DNA of 64,000 nt from Diaminobutyricibacter sp049994905 (GCF_049994905.1 NZ_CP188258.1:3224001-3288000), one strand, 5' to 3'; positions 1 through 10,248 are shown, numbered from the stretch's first letter. Notes: generated by a model from the sequence alone, not told the origin. Numbers and translations: made by a program.

Positions 1-1072
1 CGCCGAGGGAGTCACGATGGGGCCGCTCGCCTCCGTCGAACAGCGCGACGAGGTACTCCGGCAGGTCAGGCGACTGACCGACGGGGGCGGCGAGATCGTC
101 ATCGGCTCGACCGAGGCGCCGAGCGTCCGACGGGTCGACGGCTCGGTCGGCGAAGACCCGTCCGGCGCATTCGTCGCGCCCATCGTGCTGCGTTTCGCGG
201 ACAACACGGCGAGCGCCGCGCACTCCGTCGAAGCGTTCGGACCGGTGGCGAGCATCCTCGGCTACGACTCCACCCCGGAGGCCATTGCGACGGTCGCCCG
301 CGGCGACGGTTCGCTGGTCACCAGCATCGCGACCCACGACCCCCGGGTCGCGGTGGAACTCGTCACCGGCATCGCCGCCCTCAACGGCCGCGTGCTCATC
401 CTCGACCGCGACGATGCACGCACGTCGACCGGGCACGGCTCGCCCGTTCCGCACCTGGTGCACGGCGGCCCCGGACGCGCCGGCGGCGGCGAAGAGCTCG
501 GCGGAATCCGCGCCGTGCTGCACCACATGCAGCGCACTGCCGTTCAGGGATCACCGGACATGCTGACCGCGATCACCGGGGTGTGGCACACCGGCGCGGC
601 CGTCGACACGGCTGGGTCGCATCCGTTCCGCAAGTCACTGGCCGAACTGCGCATCGGCGACAGCGTGCACTCCGAGAGCCGCACCGTAACCCTCGAGGAC
701 ATCGAACAGTTCGCCCAGTCCACCGGCGACACGTTCTACGCCCACATGGACGAAGAGGCCGCTGCCGCGAACCCCTTCTTCCCGGGGCGCGTCGCGCACG
801 GCTACCTCCTGGTCTCGTGGGCGGCCGGACTCTTCGTCGACCCGGCACCCGGGCCTGTGCTCGCGAACTACGGTCTCGAGAACCTGCGCTTCGTCACTCC
901 GGTGTCGCCCGGCGACAGCATCCGCATCGACCTGACGGCGAAGCAGATCTCGCCGCGAGAGACCGACGAGTACGGGGAAGTGCGGTGGGATGCGGTCATC
1001 CGCAACCAGAACGACGAGACGGTGGCGACATACGACGTGCTCACCCTCGTCGCCAAGGAACTCGCCGCCTGA
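1..1072 (+). CDS. paaZ: PaaZ bifunctional aldehyde dehydrogenase / MaoC-like hydratase, C-terminal part
   Basis: The reading frame is open to the first base, so this is the 3' part of a longer gene; the ATG at position 17 is internal. Counting from that ATG, residues 1-180 resemble the end of an aldehyde dehydrogenase (EAFGPVAS near residue 72). From about residue 200 a MaoC/hot-dog hydratase domain follows, with DTFYAHMDEE and GRVAHGY (257-263). That two-domain order is typical of PaaZ, which hydrolytically opens the oxepin-CoA ring (hydratase domain) and oxidises the resulting aldehyde (dehydrogenase domain) in phenylacetate catabolism. The other paa genes lie just downstream. The dehydrogenase active-site cysteine and glutamate lie outside the window and cannot be checked. 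Confidence 0.93.
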   Translation, partial: AEGVTMGPLASVEQRDEVLRQVRRLTDGGGEIVIGSTEAPSVRRVDGSVGEDPSGAFVAPIVLRFADNTASAAHSVEAFGPVASILGYDSTPEAIATVARGDGSLVTSIATHDPRVAVELVTGIAALNGRVLILDRDDARTSTGHGSPVPHLVHGGPGRAGGGEELGGIRAVLHHMQRTAVQGSPDMLTAITGVWHTGAAVDTAGSHPFRKSLAELRIGDSVHSESRTVTLEDIEQFAQSTGDTFYAHMDEEAAAANPFFPGRVAHGYLLVSWAAGLFVDPAPGPVLANYGLENLRFVTPVSPGDSIRIDLTAKQISPRETDEYGEVRWDAVIRNQNDETVATYDVLTLVAKELAA

Positions 1073-1079
1073 GGCGCGC

Positions 1080-1673
1080 TCAGACGCGGAGGCCGTCGAA
1101 CGCGACGGTGAGCACATCCTCGGCGAGCTGGTCGGCGCCCTCGGCGCCGCCCGGACGGTACCACTCCACGATCGAGTTGATCATGCCGAACAGCAGGCGC
1201 GTGGCGACACCGGGGTCGACATCGCTCCGCAACGACCCCTCGTCGCGGGCTTCGACAACGAGGGCTGCGACCGCACGGTCGAAAGCACGCCGGCGCGCGA
1301 GGGCCGTGCGTTCGACCTCGGTGTTCCCGCGCACCCTCAGCAGGAGCGTGACATACGGCAGCTTGTCGGTGAGCACGCGAACGGCTCCGCGCAGCACGTG
1401 GGCCAGTCGGTCAGAAGCATTCCCGGTGCGGCCCGCCTCCTCGCGGAGGACACCCTCGAGCCCGTCGAGTGCCTCACCGAGGGCGAGCTCGAGCAGCTCG
1501 TCCTTCGACGCGACGTGGTGGTAGATCGCCGACTTCGACAGGCCGAGGCGGGTGGCGAGGACACCCATGGAGGTGGCGTCGTAGCCGAATTCGTTGAACG
1601 CCGCGACTGCGACCTCCAGGATCCCCTGCTGGTCGTAACCCGGACGCCCGCGCCGCACACCCGTTTCTGTCAT
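1080..1673 (-). CDS. paaR: TetR-family regulator of the paa cluster (PaaR-like)
   Basis: A 197-residue TetR-family protein. The N-terminal helix-turn-helix reads AFNEFGYDATSMGVLATRLG followed by LSKSAIYHHVASKDELL, the usual TetR recognition-helix pattern. The rest is the variable ligand-binding half. The ATG at 1673 is preferred over the longer start at 1730 because GGAGG lies 8 bases upstream and the protein then begins like typical members. It is convergent with paaZ and sits between paaZ and paaK, so it most likely represses paa genes until a CoA thioester intermediate appears. The ligand and the name PaaR are inferred from position, not from a specific residue signature. Confidence 0.85.
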   Translation of the reverse strand: MTETGVRRGRPGYDQQGILEVAVAAFNEFGYDATSMGVLATRLGLSKSAIYHHVASKDELLELALGEALDGLEGVLREEAGRTGNASDRLAHVLRGAVRVLTDKLPYVTLLLRVRGNTEVERTALARRRAFDRAVAALVVEARDEGSLRSDVDPGVATRLLFGMINSIVEWYRPGGAEGADQLAEDVLTVAFDGLRV

Positions 1674-1744
1674 GTGCCAACCCTCCCGCGATCGGTCTGC
1701 TTTGCCCGAATGCCGTGCCGCATCCGGCAAAAGACGTCCGATCG

Positions 1745-3051
<1,307 letters not shown>

Positions 3052-3055
<4 letters not shown>

Positions 3056-3462
3056 CGCTGCCTGCTCGTGGTGTGGCTGCGGCCGCGGAACTCGGCGACG
3101 ACGTCACCGGTCTCGTCGGTGACGCTGACGTCGTAGAGGCCGGTTCGCCCGCTCCTGGCACGCACACCGGCGGTCGCAGTGAGGGTCTGGCCGGCGGTCG
3201 TCGGCTTGAGGAAGGTGATGTCGGCACCGGCGGCGAGCGTGATGCGCTCGTCTTCGTTGCACGCGATGGCGAAGGCGGTGTCGGCGAGGGCGAAGACGAT
3301 TCCGCCGTGCGTCACGTCGAAGCCGTTCAGCATGTCGTCGCGGATGCGCATGGTGACCACGGCATCGCCGGGCTGGCTGCGGACCACCTGCATGCCGAGA
3401 GCGGCGGATGCGCGATCTCTCTCGATCATCGCCGCGGCGGCACTCACGGTCGGTTGGGGCAT
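3052..3462 (-). CDS. paaI: PaaI hydroxyphenylacetyl-CoA thioesterase
   Basis: A 136-residue hot-dog thioesterase of normal PaaI length. The conserved segment NGFDVTHGGIVFALADTAFA contains the HGG motif and the catalytic aspartate of the family. PaaI hydrolyses dead-end hydroxylated phenylacetyl-CoA species and so returns CoA to the pool. The ATG is preceded by GAGGAGG at a suitable distance. It is the first gene of the leftward paaI-paaK unit and faces paaA across the shared control region. Confidence 0.93.
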
Positions 3463-3489
3463 CCGTCCTCCTCGTCGAGTTTCGGCTGT

Positions 3490-3518
3490 TTGCCGGTCGG
3501 TGACCTAGACTATATACT
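3490..3518 (+). promoter_or_regulatory. Predicted sigma-70-type promoter of paaABCDE
   Basis: TTGCCG (3490-3495) and TATACT (3513-3518) are separated by exactly 17 bases, close to the housekeeping consensus. The site lies about 70 bases before paaA and fits no coding region. On the other strand TATAGT is present, but no convincing -35 box for paaI was seen. Confidence 0.6.
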
Positions 3519-3537
3519 AACCGAACGATCAGTAAGT
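3516..3537. promoter_or_regulatory. Imperfect palindrome, probable TetR/PaaR operator
   Basis: A 22-bp inverted repeat: outer ACT/AGT ends and an ACCGAACGATC core, with 8 of 11 half-site positions matching. It overlaps the -10 box of the paaA promoter and extends over the expected transcription start, the position expected for a repressor site. The TetR gene of the cluster is the obvious candidate binder; this is inference. Confidence 0.55.
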
Positions 3538-3588
3538 AATGCGATCCGCCCACGAGGCGATCCGCTGAGCGCGATCCAGGAGTCGACG

Positions 3589-4578
3589 ATGACCACGCCC
3601 GCAGAACTGCTTCCAGACCAGACGAGCGAAGAGAACCAGCCGAGCGCAGAAGAGCGCCGGTTCGCCGAACTCATCGACGCCGACTCGCGTGTCGAACCGC
3701 GCGACTGGATGCCCGCCGCGTACCGCAAGACGCTCATCCGCCAGATGTCGCAGCACGCGAACTCCGAGATCATCGGGATGCAGCCGGAATCGAACTGGAT
3801 CACGCGGGCCCCGAGCCTCAAGCGCAAGGCGATCCTGATGGCGAAGGTGCAGGATGAGGCCGGCCACGGCCTGTACCTGTACTCCGCGACCCAGACCCTC
3901 GGCATCACGCGCGACGAGATGACCGAGCAGCTGATCGCCGGCAAGGCGCGCTACTCGTCGATCTTCAACTATCCGACGCCGACGTGGGCCGATATGGGCG
4001 CTATCGGCTGGCTCGTCGACGGCGCCGCGATCTGCAACCAGGTGCCCCTCTGCCGCGCGTCGTACGCACCGTACGGCCGGGCGATGGTCCGCATCTGCAA
4101 AGAGGAGTCGTTCCACCAGCGCCAGGGGTTCGAGATCCTGCTCGAGCTCATGCACGGCACCGAAGCCCAGCAGAAGATGGCGCAAGACGCGGTGAACCGC
4201 TGGTACTGGCCATCCCTCATGATGTTCGGGCCACCCGACGACGACTCCCCCAACTCCGCCCAGTCGATGGCGTGGAAGATCAAGCGGTTCTCGAACGACG
4301 AGCTGCGGCAGCGCTTCGTCTCGATGCTGGTGCCCCAGGCCGAAGTGCTCGGTGTCACGCTCCCCGACCCCGACCTGCGGTGGAACGAGGAGCGCGGCGA
4401 GTACGACCTGGGCGAGATCGACTGGACCGAGTTCCATGAGGTGCTCGCGGGGCGCGGACCGTGCAATGCGCAACGGCTCCAGCGCCGGCGTGACGCGCAC
4501 GAAGAGGGCCGCTGGGTGCGCGAAGCGGCCGCGGCCTATGCGAAGCGTGAGTCCGAGCGCGAGGCGGTCGCCTCATGA
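3589..4578 (+). CDS. paaA: Phenylacetyl-CoA epoxidase subunit PaaA (catalytic)
   Basis: A 329-residue catalytic subunit of the ring-1,2-epoxidase. The diiron ligand motifs are visible as AKVQDEAGHGLYL and CKEESFHQRQG, both of the E-x2/3-H type. The ATG at 3589 is chosen because AGGAG lies directly upstream and the protein starts as in other PaaA; the frame is open much further upstream, antisense to paaI, and that part is spurious. PaaA with PaaC and PaaB forms the oxygenase that converts phenylacetyl-CoA to its 1,2-epoxide. It overlaps paaB by four bases. Confidence 0.97.
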   Translation: MTTPAELLPDQTSEENQPSAEERRFAELIDADSRVEPRDWMPAAYRKTLIRQMSQHANSEIIGMQPESNWITRAPSLKRKAILMAKVQDEAGHGLYLYSATQTLGITRDEMTEQLIAGKARYSSIFNYPTPTWADMGAIGWLVDGAAICNQVPLCRASYAPYGRAMVRICKEESFHQRQGFEILLELMHGTEAQQKMAQDAVNRWYWPSLMMFGPPDDDSPNSAQSMAWKIKRFSNDELRQRFVSMLVPQAEVLGVTLPDPDLRWNEERGEYDLGEIDWTEFHEVLAGRGPCNAQRLQRRRDAHEEGRWVREAAAAYAKRESEREAVAS

Positions 4579-4910
4579 CGACGGCATCCGCATCCGCGTC
4601 CGACCCGACGCCGCAGACGGGCGGCCACACCGAGGCCTGGCCGCTCTGGGAGGTGTTCGTGCGATCGAGCCGCGGGCTCAGCCACGTGCACGTGGGCTCG
4701 CTGACCGCGCCAGACGAAACCATGGCGGTGCGCAACGCCCGCGACCTGTACACGCGCCGCAACGAGGGCGTCTCCATCTGGGTGGTGCCTTCCGACGCCA
4801 TCACGGCCAGCGACCCGGATGCGAAGGGTGCGTTTTTCGAATCCCCCGCCGGCAAGAACTACCGCCACGCCGTCTACTACACGAAGAGCGAAGGGGTGAA
4901 GCACCTGTGA
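4575..4910 (+). CDS. paaB: Phenylacetyl-CoA epoxidase subunit PaaB
   Basis: A 111-residue small subunit. WEVFVRSSRGLSHVHVGSL and ARDLYTRRNEGVSIWVV are typical of PaaB, which bridges PaaAC heterodimers in the epoxidase. The start overlaps the paaA stop in ATGA, and its own stop overlaps the GTG start of paaC, so the subunits are coupled in translation. Confidence 0.95.
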   Translation: MTTASASASDPTPQTGGHTEAWPLWEVFVRSSRGLSHVHVGSLTAPDETMAVRNARDLYTRRNEGVSIWVVPSDAITASDPDAKGAFFESPAGKNYRHAVYYTKSEGVKHL

Positions 4911-5713
4911 ACCAGCGCATCACGGTCGATGGGCTGGACCTCTCGAGCGAGGTCATCGACGCGGGCACCGCGACGACCGAGGACATCGCCGAATACGCGC
5001 TGTGGCTCGGCGACGACTCGCTCGTGCTCGCCCAGCACCTCGGCGACTGGATCTCCCGGGCGCCCGAACTCGAAGAAGACGTCGCACTGGCGAACATCGC
5101 GCTGGACCTCCTGGGCCACGCGCGTTCGCTGCTCCATCACGCGGGGAGCGCATCCGCCCGCACCGAAGACGACCTCGCGTACTGGCGTGACGAGGCCGAC
5201 TTCCGCAGCGCCCAGCTCTTCGAGCTGCCGAACGGCGACTTCGCTCACACGATCGCCCGCCAGCTCGTCGCCTCGCACTACCTCTACGAGCTGTACGACC
5301 GGCTGCGCGCATCCACCGACCCGACCCTGGCGGCCATCGCGGCCAAGGCGGTCAAAGAGGTCGACTACCACCGCGATCACGCCGACCAGTGGGTGCTGCG
5401 GCTCGCGCTCGGCACCGACGAATCGCGTCGCCGCATGACGCTCGCGCTCAGCGACGTCTGGCCGTACGTCGACGAGCTGTTCGTCGACGAGCCGCTCATG
5501 GAGCGGCTGGATGGTGTGGCCCCGCGGGCGTCGTCGTTGCGGCCGGCATTCGACGAGACCATCGCCCCCGTGCTGAAGGAGGCCGAGCTCGAGGTGCCGC
5601 GCGGTTTCGTGTCCAGCGGCGGTGGTCGCCGTGGCGCACACACCGAACACCTCGGCCCGCTCCTCGCCGAGATGCAGGTGCTCGCACGTCAGCACCCCGG
5701 GGCGACCTGGTGA
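4907..5713 (+). CDS. paaC: Phenylacetyl-CoA epoxidase subunit PaaC
   Basis: The structural, ferritin-like partner of PaaA, 268 residues from the GTG at 4907. Family hallmarks include YALWLGDDSLVLAQHLGDW and ANIALDLLGHAR. The longer frame opening at 4352 runs through paaB and is not real upstream of 4907. GTGA overlaps at both ends couple it to paaB and paaD. Confidence 0.95.
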   Translation: MNQRITVDGLDLSSEVIDAGTATTEDIAEYALWLGDDSLVLAQHLGDWISRAPELEEDVALANIALDLLGHARSLLHHAGSASARTEDDLAYWRDEADFRSAQLFELPNGDFAHTIARQLVASHYLYELYDRLRASTDPTLAAIAAKAVKEVDYHRDHADQWVLRLALGTDESRRRMTLALSDVWPYVDELFVDEPLMERLDGVAPRASSLRPAFDETIAPVLKEAELEVPRGFVSSGGGRRGAHTEHLGPLLAEMQVLARQHPGATW

Positions 5714-6225
5714 ACGCGGCGACGGAGACGCGCTACCGCGGCGTCCTCGCGCAGCGCGCATGGGAGATCGCCGCATCCGTCGCGGACCCCGAAGTGCCCG
5801 TGCTCACGATCGACGACCTCGGGGTGCTCCGCTCGGTGCGCGTCGGCGAAGACGATGTCACCGTCAGCATCACGCCCACGTACAGCGGATGCCCGGCGAT
5901 GGAGGCCATCCGCGACGATGTCGTGACCGCGCTGAACGACGCCGGCTTCGATAACGTCGTCGTCGACATCACGCTGTCGCCGGCGTGGACGACCGACTGG
6001 ATCTCCGACCTGGGCAAAGAGAAACTCGAACGTTTCGGCATCGCGGCCCCGAGCGGCCGGTCGAACGCCTCCGGCACACCGGTGCGGATGCGGATGTCCG
6101 TCAAATGCCCGCAATGCCAGTCCCTGAACACGCGCGAACTCTCGCACTTCGGCTCGACCTCCTGCAAGGCCCTGTACCAGTGCCTCGACTGCCTGGAGCC
6201 GTTCGACTACTTCAAGGTGCTCTGA
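5710..6225 (+). CDS. paaD: PaaD, Fe-S cluster maturation protein of the epoxidase
   Basis: A 171-residue protein starting at a GTG that overlaps the paaC stop. The N-terminal half is a MIP18/DUF59 domain (SVADPEVPVLTIDDLGVLR, then TYSGCPAMEAI). The C-terminal half has two CxxC pairs (CPQCQ and CLDC) that could bind zinc or iron. PaaD is thought to help insert metal clusters into the epoxidase system. It is two bases from paaE. Confidence 0.93.
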   Translation: MNAATETRYRGVLAQRAWEIAASVADPEVPVLTIDDLGVLRSVRVGEDDVTVSITPTYSGCPAMEAIRDDVVTALNDAGFDNVVVDITLSPAWTTDWISDLGKEKLERFGIAAPSGRSNASGTPVRMRMSVKCPQCQSLNTRELSHFGSTSCKALYQCLDCLEPFDYFKVL

Positions 6226-6226
6226 C

Positions 6227-7339
6227 GTGGCGGCTGCGAACCTGGGCACGAGGAAGCGCGCACGGTTCCACACCCTGACCGTCTCCGACATCCGCCCCCT
6301 CACCAATGCGAGCGTGGAGGTCACGTTCGCCGTGCCCGACCAGCTGCACGGGGCGTACGACTACGCACCCGGGCAGCATGTCGCGCTGCGGGCGACGATC
6401 GACGGGCACGAGCTGCGTCGCAGCTACTCGATCTGCCGTCCGCCGACCCCCGGCTCGATCTCTGTCGCGATCAAGCGCGACCTGGGCGGCGAGTTCTCCA
6501 CCTGGGCGAACGAAGAGCTGCGCATCGGCGACCGCATCGACGTGATGAGCCCGCAGGGCACGTTCACGACCGACCTCGACGACCTCGACGGCAAGCACAT
6601 CGTCGGGATCGCGGCCGGTTCGGGCATCACACCGCTGATGGCGCTCGCGCACACCGTGCTCGCCCGCAGTGACACGTCGCGGTTCACCCTCGTCTACACC
6701 AATCGCACAGCGGTCGACGTGATGTTCCTCGAGGAGCTCTCCGACCTGAAGGACCGCTTCCCGTCGCGGCTCGCCCTCCACCACGTGCTGTCGCGCGAAC
6801 AGCGGTCAGCGCCGCTGCTCTCTGGACGCATCGACGAGGAACGGCTGCGGCGCATGCTCGACACGATCATCCACCCGGCGGCGGTCGACGAGTGGTTCCT
6901 CTGCGGGCCCTTCGAGCTGGTGCAGCTGTGCCGCGACACACTCGAGAGCGCCGGGGTGGACCGCGCACACATCCGCTTCGAACTGTTCACGACGGGAGAC
7001 CCGGTGCAGGTCGCCGGCGATGTCGGGCGGCCGGTGCTCGTGCATCCCGGCGAGAAGTCGTTCGAGATCGAATTCACCCTCGACGGCCAGACCGCAACGG
7101 TCACGACGCCGGTCGACGCGAACGAGTCCGTGCTGAACGCCGCCCTGCGGGTTCGGCCGGACGTCCCCTTCGCGTGCGCAGGCGGTGTGTGCGGCACCTG
7201 CCGTGCGCGGCTGGTCTCCGGAGATGTGCGGATGACCGAGAACTACGCACTCGAACCCGAAGAACTGGAACGCGGTTACGTTCTCACCTGCCAGTCGCAT
7301 CCGCTCACCGACAAGGTCGCCGTCGACTACGACGTGTGA
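6227..7339 (+). CDS. paaE: PaaE, reductase of the phenylacetyl-CoA epoxidase
   Basis: A 370-residue flavin reductase of the ferredoxin-NADP reductase type. It has an FAD domain (RRSYSICRPP near residue 65), an NAD(P) domain (GIAAGSGITPLMAL) and a C-terminal plant-type 2Fe-2S domain with FACAGGVCGTCRARL plus a distal cysteine in LTCQ. It passes electrons from NAD(P)H to the PaaA diiron centre. The start is a GTG one base after the paaD stop. Length and domain order are normal. Confidence 0.95.
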   Translation: MAAANLGTRKRARFHTLTVSDIRPLTNASVEVTFAVPDQLHGAYDYAPGQHVALRATIDGHELRRSYSICRPPTPGSISVAIKRDLGGEFSTWANEELRIGDRIDVMSPQGTFTTDLDDLDGKHIVGIAAGSGITPLMALAHTVLARSDTSRFTLVYTNRTAVDVMFLEELSDLKDRFPSRLALHHVLSREQRSAPLLSGRIDEERLRRMLDTIIHPAAVDEWFLCGPFELVQLCRDTLESAGVDRAHIRFELFTTGDPVQVAGDVGRPVLVHPGEKSFEIEFTLDGQTATVTTPVDANESVLNAALRVRPDVPFACAGGVCGTCRARLVSGDVRMTENYALEPEELERGYVLTCQSHPLTDKVAVDYDV

Positions 7340-7364
7340 CCGGGCCCGACGAAAGGACTCCCCC

Positions 7365-8135
7365 GTGATCGACCTGACCATCGCCGACGGCGTCGCGCAG
7401 ATCGTCCTCAATGCTCCGGAGAAGCTGAACGCGCTCGACGCTGCCGCCCTGGGCGAGCTTTCGGACGCCTACGAACAGGCCGAGGCCGCGCAGGTGCGCG
7501 CACTCGTGCTCCGCGGTGAGGGGCGGGCGTTCTGCGCCGGCCGGGACATCTCGGGGGTCGACCCGAGAACCGACGACGTGTCCGGTTACCTCGACGGGCT
7601 CGTCACGCCGCTCCTCCAGCGGATGAGCGCCTTTCCCGCCCCCACCTTCGCCGCAGCGCAGGGCGCCTGCCTCGGTGTCGGCCTCGGACTGCTCATCGCG
7701 ACCGATGTGGTCTACGTCGCCGACAGCGCGAAGATCGGATCCCCCTTCGCCGCGCTCGGTGCAACACTCGACTCCGGCGGCCACGCCTTGTTCTTCGAGC
7801 GCCTGGGTGCGCACAAGACCCTCGACCTCATCTTCACCGGTCGTCTCATGTCGGGAACCGAGGCGGTGCAGTCCGGCCTGTTCAGTCGCGTCTTCCCGGC
7901 CGACGAACTGACGGATGCGGTGCTCGGCGCCGCGACGACCGCCGCGTCGGGCGCGACCGAAGCCTTCCGCGCGAGCAAAGAGCTCGTGCGCACCCTGCGC
8001 GACGACCGCCTCGGGCTGTGGGATTCGATGACCGAAGAGAACGCCGCACAGGCCGCCCTGTGCGACACCGACGACTACCGCGAAGGGTTCGCCGCCTTCC
8101 AGCAGAAACGCAAGCCGACGTTCGCCGGCCGCTGA
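7365..8135 (+). CDS. paaG: Enoyl-CoA hydratase/isomerase family protein, PaaG-like
   Basis: A 256-residue crotonase-fold protein starting at GTG 7365. Oxyanion-hole segments FCAGRDIS and QGACLGVGLGL are present. At the catalytic region it has SPFAALGATLDSGG: the aspartate before SGG is kept but the extra glutamate of true hydratases is absent. That pattern, together with the ending DYREGFAAF, resembles PaaG, which isomerises the epoxide to the oxepin. The position after paaE supports a pathway role. paaF, paaH and paaJ are not in this window. The exact paaG label is less certain than the family. Confidence 0.75.
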   Translation: MIDLTIADGVAQIVLNAPEKLNALDAAALGELSDAYEQAEAAQVRALVLRGEGRAFCAGRDISGVDPRTDDVSGYLDGLVTPLLQRMSAFPAPTFAAAQGACLGVGLGLLIATDVVYVADSAKIGSPFAALGATLDSGGHALFFERLGAHKTLDLIFTGRLMSGTEAVQSGLFSRVFPADELTDAVLGAATTAASGATEAFRASKELVRTLRDDRLGLWDSMTEENAAQAALCDTDDYREGFAAFQQKRKPTFAGR

Positions 8136-8148
8136 TCCCGGGCGCTGG

Positions 8149-8490
8149 TCAGCGCGGGTTCGCGAGCACCCGCGCCTTCTGCGCGTCGAACTCCGCGCTC
8201 GTGAGGATGCCGGCATCCCGCAGCTCGCCCAGCTGCCGGAGCTCCTCGATCATGCTCATCGCGGGGGCCGCCGTAGGCGACGGCGCGGGTGGGGCCGGCG
8301 CTGCGACCGCCGGCGTGGGCACAGCGTACGGCTGCTCGGGTACGGGATAGCCGACTCCTGCCGGCTGCATGGGCACAGGATTGCCGGCCGCAGCATCCTG
8401 CGCGGCCCACCGGGTCTGCTGCCGACGCTGGATCCTGCCATGCACGCTGCTGGCAACGGCCACTGTCGCGACCGTCTTCAGGATTCCCAT
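8149..8490 (-). CDS. SHOCT-domain protein
   Basis: A 113-residue protein from the ATG at 8490. It starts with a short hydrophobic/basic stretch (MGILKTVATVAVASSVHGR), has a proline/alanine-rich linker in the middle, and ends with a SHOCT domain (IEELRQLGELRDAGILTSAE). SHOCT domains are short helical modules of unknown function, often at the C-terminus of bacterial membrane or stress proteins. It lies four bases after the DUF6325-like gene in the same direction, so the two probably form one unit. Confidence 0.75.
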   Translation of the reverse strand: MGILKTVATVAVASSVHGRIQRRQQTRWAAQDAAAGNPVPMQPAGVGYPVPEQPYAVPTPAVAAPAPPAPSPTAAPAMSMIEELRQLGELRDAGILTSAEFDAQKARVLANPR

Positions 8491-8494
8491 GGGC

Positions 8495-8950
8495 CTAGCC
8501 CTTTCGCTCGTCGGTGTGATCGAGCGCCGTCTCGAGGTCGTCCGGAAGGATCGGTCCCTCTGCCACCACGATGGCGCCATCCCGTTCCCAGTCTTCGAGG
8601 GCGGCGATCAGCGACCGGTCCTCGTAGACGACCACTGCGCCGAGACTTCCCGGGCTCATCCGCGAGGCGACCTCGGCGATGTCGTCGTCTTCGAGGAGAC
8701 CGGAACTCGCACCGGAGAACCAGGCGAGTGCCGCATCCTGGTCGACCAAGACATCCGAGGCGTCGAGCGAACGCGAGTGGCCCGTCCCGTCGACCGAGAT
8801 GAACTCCACATCCAGGATGAGCACCGTCCCACCCTCGACGGCAGCGCGCAGGGACGCGAAACCGGTGTCAACGATGCGGCCGTCCGGAAACTCCACGACC
8901 ACGAAGTTCATCGGTCCGGTCGATTGTGCGTAAGACGCCACGTCAGCCAC
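8495..8950 (-). CDS. DUF6325-like small acidic protein
   Basis: A 151-residue acidic protein with the opening NFVVVEFPDGRI and a LEDDDIAEVA segment. I recall similar actinobacterial proteins grouped as DUF6325 and placed beside SHOCT genes, but the match is from memory. The GTG at 8950 is preferred because GGAGG lies 9 bases upstream; an internal ATG at 8911 is the alternative. No catalytic residues or membrane segments are visible. It is likely co-transcribed with the following SHOCT gene. Confidence 0.65.
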   Translation of the reverse strand: MADVASYAQSTGPMNFVVVEFPDGRIVDTGFASLRAAVEGGTVLILDVEFISVDGTGHSRSLDASDVLVDQDAALAWFSGASSGLLEDDDIAEVASRMSPGSLGAVVVYEDRSLIAALEDWERDGAIVVAEGPILPDDLETALDHTDERKG

Positions 8951-9018
8951 TCGCCCCAGCCTCCAACCCCGACGAGGCAAACCTTACGCCGACCGTTTCG
9001 CATCGTCTATAGCGGCAG

Positions 9019-10155
9019 TCAGGTGTGCTGCGGCACGTCCACCTTCGGTCCGGCAGCATCGACGACGGGGCTGACCGCATCCGGCTCGGAGACGAGTCCA
9101 CTCGTGTTCCGCAGCAGAACGATGAGCCAGCTGAAGATCAAGGTGAAGGCGACGAGCTCGACCGCCGTCAGGTTGTAATAGCCCGTGATGAAGAACGCGG
9201 CGAGAACGACGACCACGCCAACGTACACGTACCCCAGCAGCACGAAGACCCGGGGAATCGACGGGACGAGCCAGGGGAACGCGATCACCAGGACGACGTA
9301 GACCACGGCCATCCCACTGGCCGCAGAGTTGTGGATCTCCTCGTTACGGTCGAGCGGGAACGCCCCGACACAGGCGAGAAGGATGCCGAGCACCATGAGC
9401 CCCACCCGCACCAGCGTTCGTCCGCGCGCCTCGGCCCGGGTGGTCGCCGGCAACGGCGCCGTCGCGTAGTGCGCGATGGTGGTGACCATGATGCCGGCGA
9501 TGATCAGCGTCAGGTTGAACGTGAGTGACGAGATGTCGTTTCCCATCCCCAGTGTGCTCAGGTTCTTCTGCCACCACAAAGGGTCGGTCGCACTCATCAT
9601 GCTCGTGATCGCTCCGCTGGCGATGAACGCCGCGAGCACCAGGGAAAGAAGCATCGCGCTCAGGTGGACCGACGAGAGGAAGACGACGTAGGCCGTGAGC
9701 GCGACCGCCACTCCGGCCAGGATGACCGCCGAGAAACTGAAGACGACCGCCCCCTTGAAACTGACTCCCATCAGGGCCGCCAGACCGGTCCACGCGAGGA
9801 TGGCGATGACCCCGTGGGCGAGCGCGAGGGCGCCGACGTCGAACCAGCGCAGGCGCACCCCTGCAGAGTCGTATTCGGCGTTGTCCCGGGCGCTGAGCCG
9901 CGAACGCCGCGTGCGCAGCACGATCCGGGCGAAGACGAAGACGACGAACGCGGTGATGCCACCGGTGATGGCCACGAACTGGCCCAGCGAACCGGGCCCC
10001 GAGATGGGCAGGTCCTTCCCTCCGAACGAGAAGAACGCGATGATCGCCGCGACGACGAAGATGGCGGCTCCGACGACGAGGGCCGCGGACTCCAGTGTCT
10101 GCGTGCTCTCTGCAGGATTCCGGAAGACCCGGCCGACCGACTGCGGCTTGCTCAT
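9019..10155 (-). CDS. DUF998-like polytopic membrane protein
   Basis: A 378-residue integral membrane protein from the ATG at 10155, which has GGGAGGG just upstream. About nine or ten hydrophobic segments are apparent. The motif FPLDRNEEIHN between membrane segments resembles the FP-x-D...H signature of DUF998 proteins, whose function is unknown. It is transcribed away from the SHOCT gene at 10321, and a perfect palindrome lies in the shared intergenic region. Confidence 0.65.
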   Translation of the reverse strand: MSKPQSVGRVFRNPAESTQTLESAALVVGAAIFVVAAIIAFFSFGGKDLPISGPGSLGQFVAITGGITAFVVFVFARIVLRTRRSRLSARDNAEYDSAGVRLRWFDVGALALAHGVIAILAWTGLAALMGVSFKGAVVFSFSAVILAGVAVALTAYVVFLSSVHLSAMLLSLVLAAFIASGAITSMMSATDPLWWQKNLSTLGMGNDISSLTFNLTLIIAGIMVTTIAHYATAPLPATTRAEARGRTLVRVGLMVLGILLACVGAFPLDRNEEIHNSAASGMAVVYVVLVIAFPWLVPSIPRVFVLLGYVYVGVVVVLAAFFITGYYNLTAVELVAFTLIFSWLIVLLRNTSGLVSEPDAVSPVVDAAGPKVDVPQHT

Positions 10156-10221
10156 TGCCACCCTCCCAGCTCCTCCGGGACACGCCCCGGCAGGCACAGT
10201 ATGCATTCCGCCACGATCATG

Positions 10222-10248
10222 CGACATCATCCGATCCGGATGATGTCG
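10222..10248. promoter_or_regulatory. Perfect 12-bp-arm palindrome, probable operator
   Basis: The arm CGACATCATCCG (10222-10233) is followed by ATC and its exact complement (10237-10248). It lies between the divergent DUF998-like and PLDc_N-SHOCT genes. A 23-bp core of it recurs, with one mismatch in inverted orientation, at 13579-13601. Confidence 0.6.
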
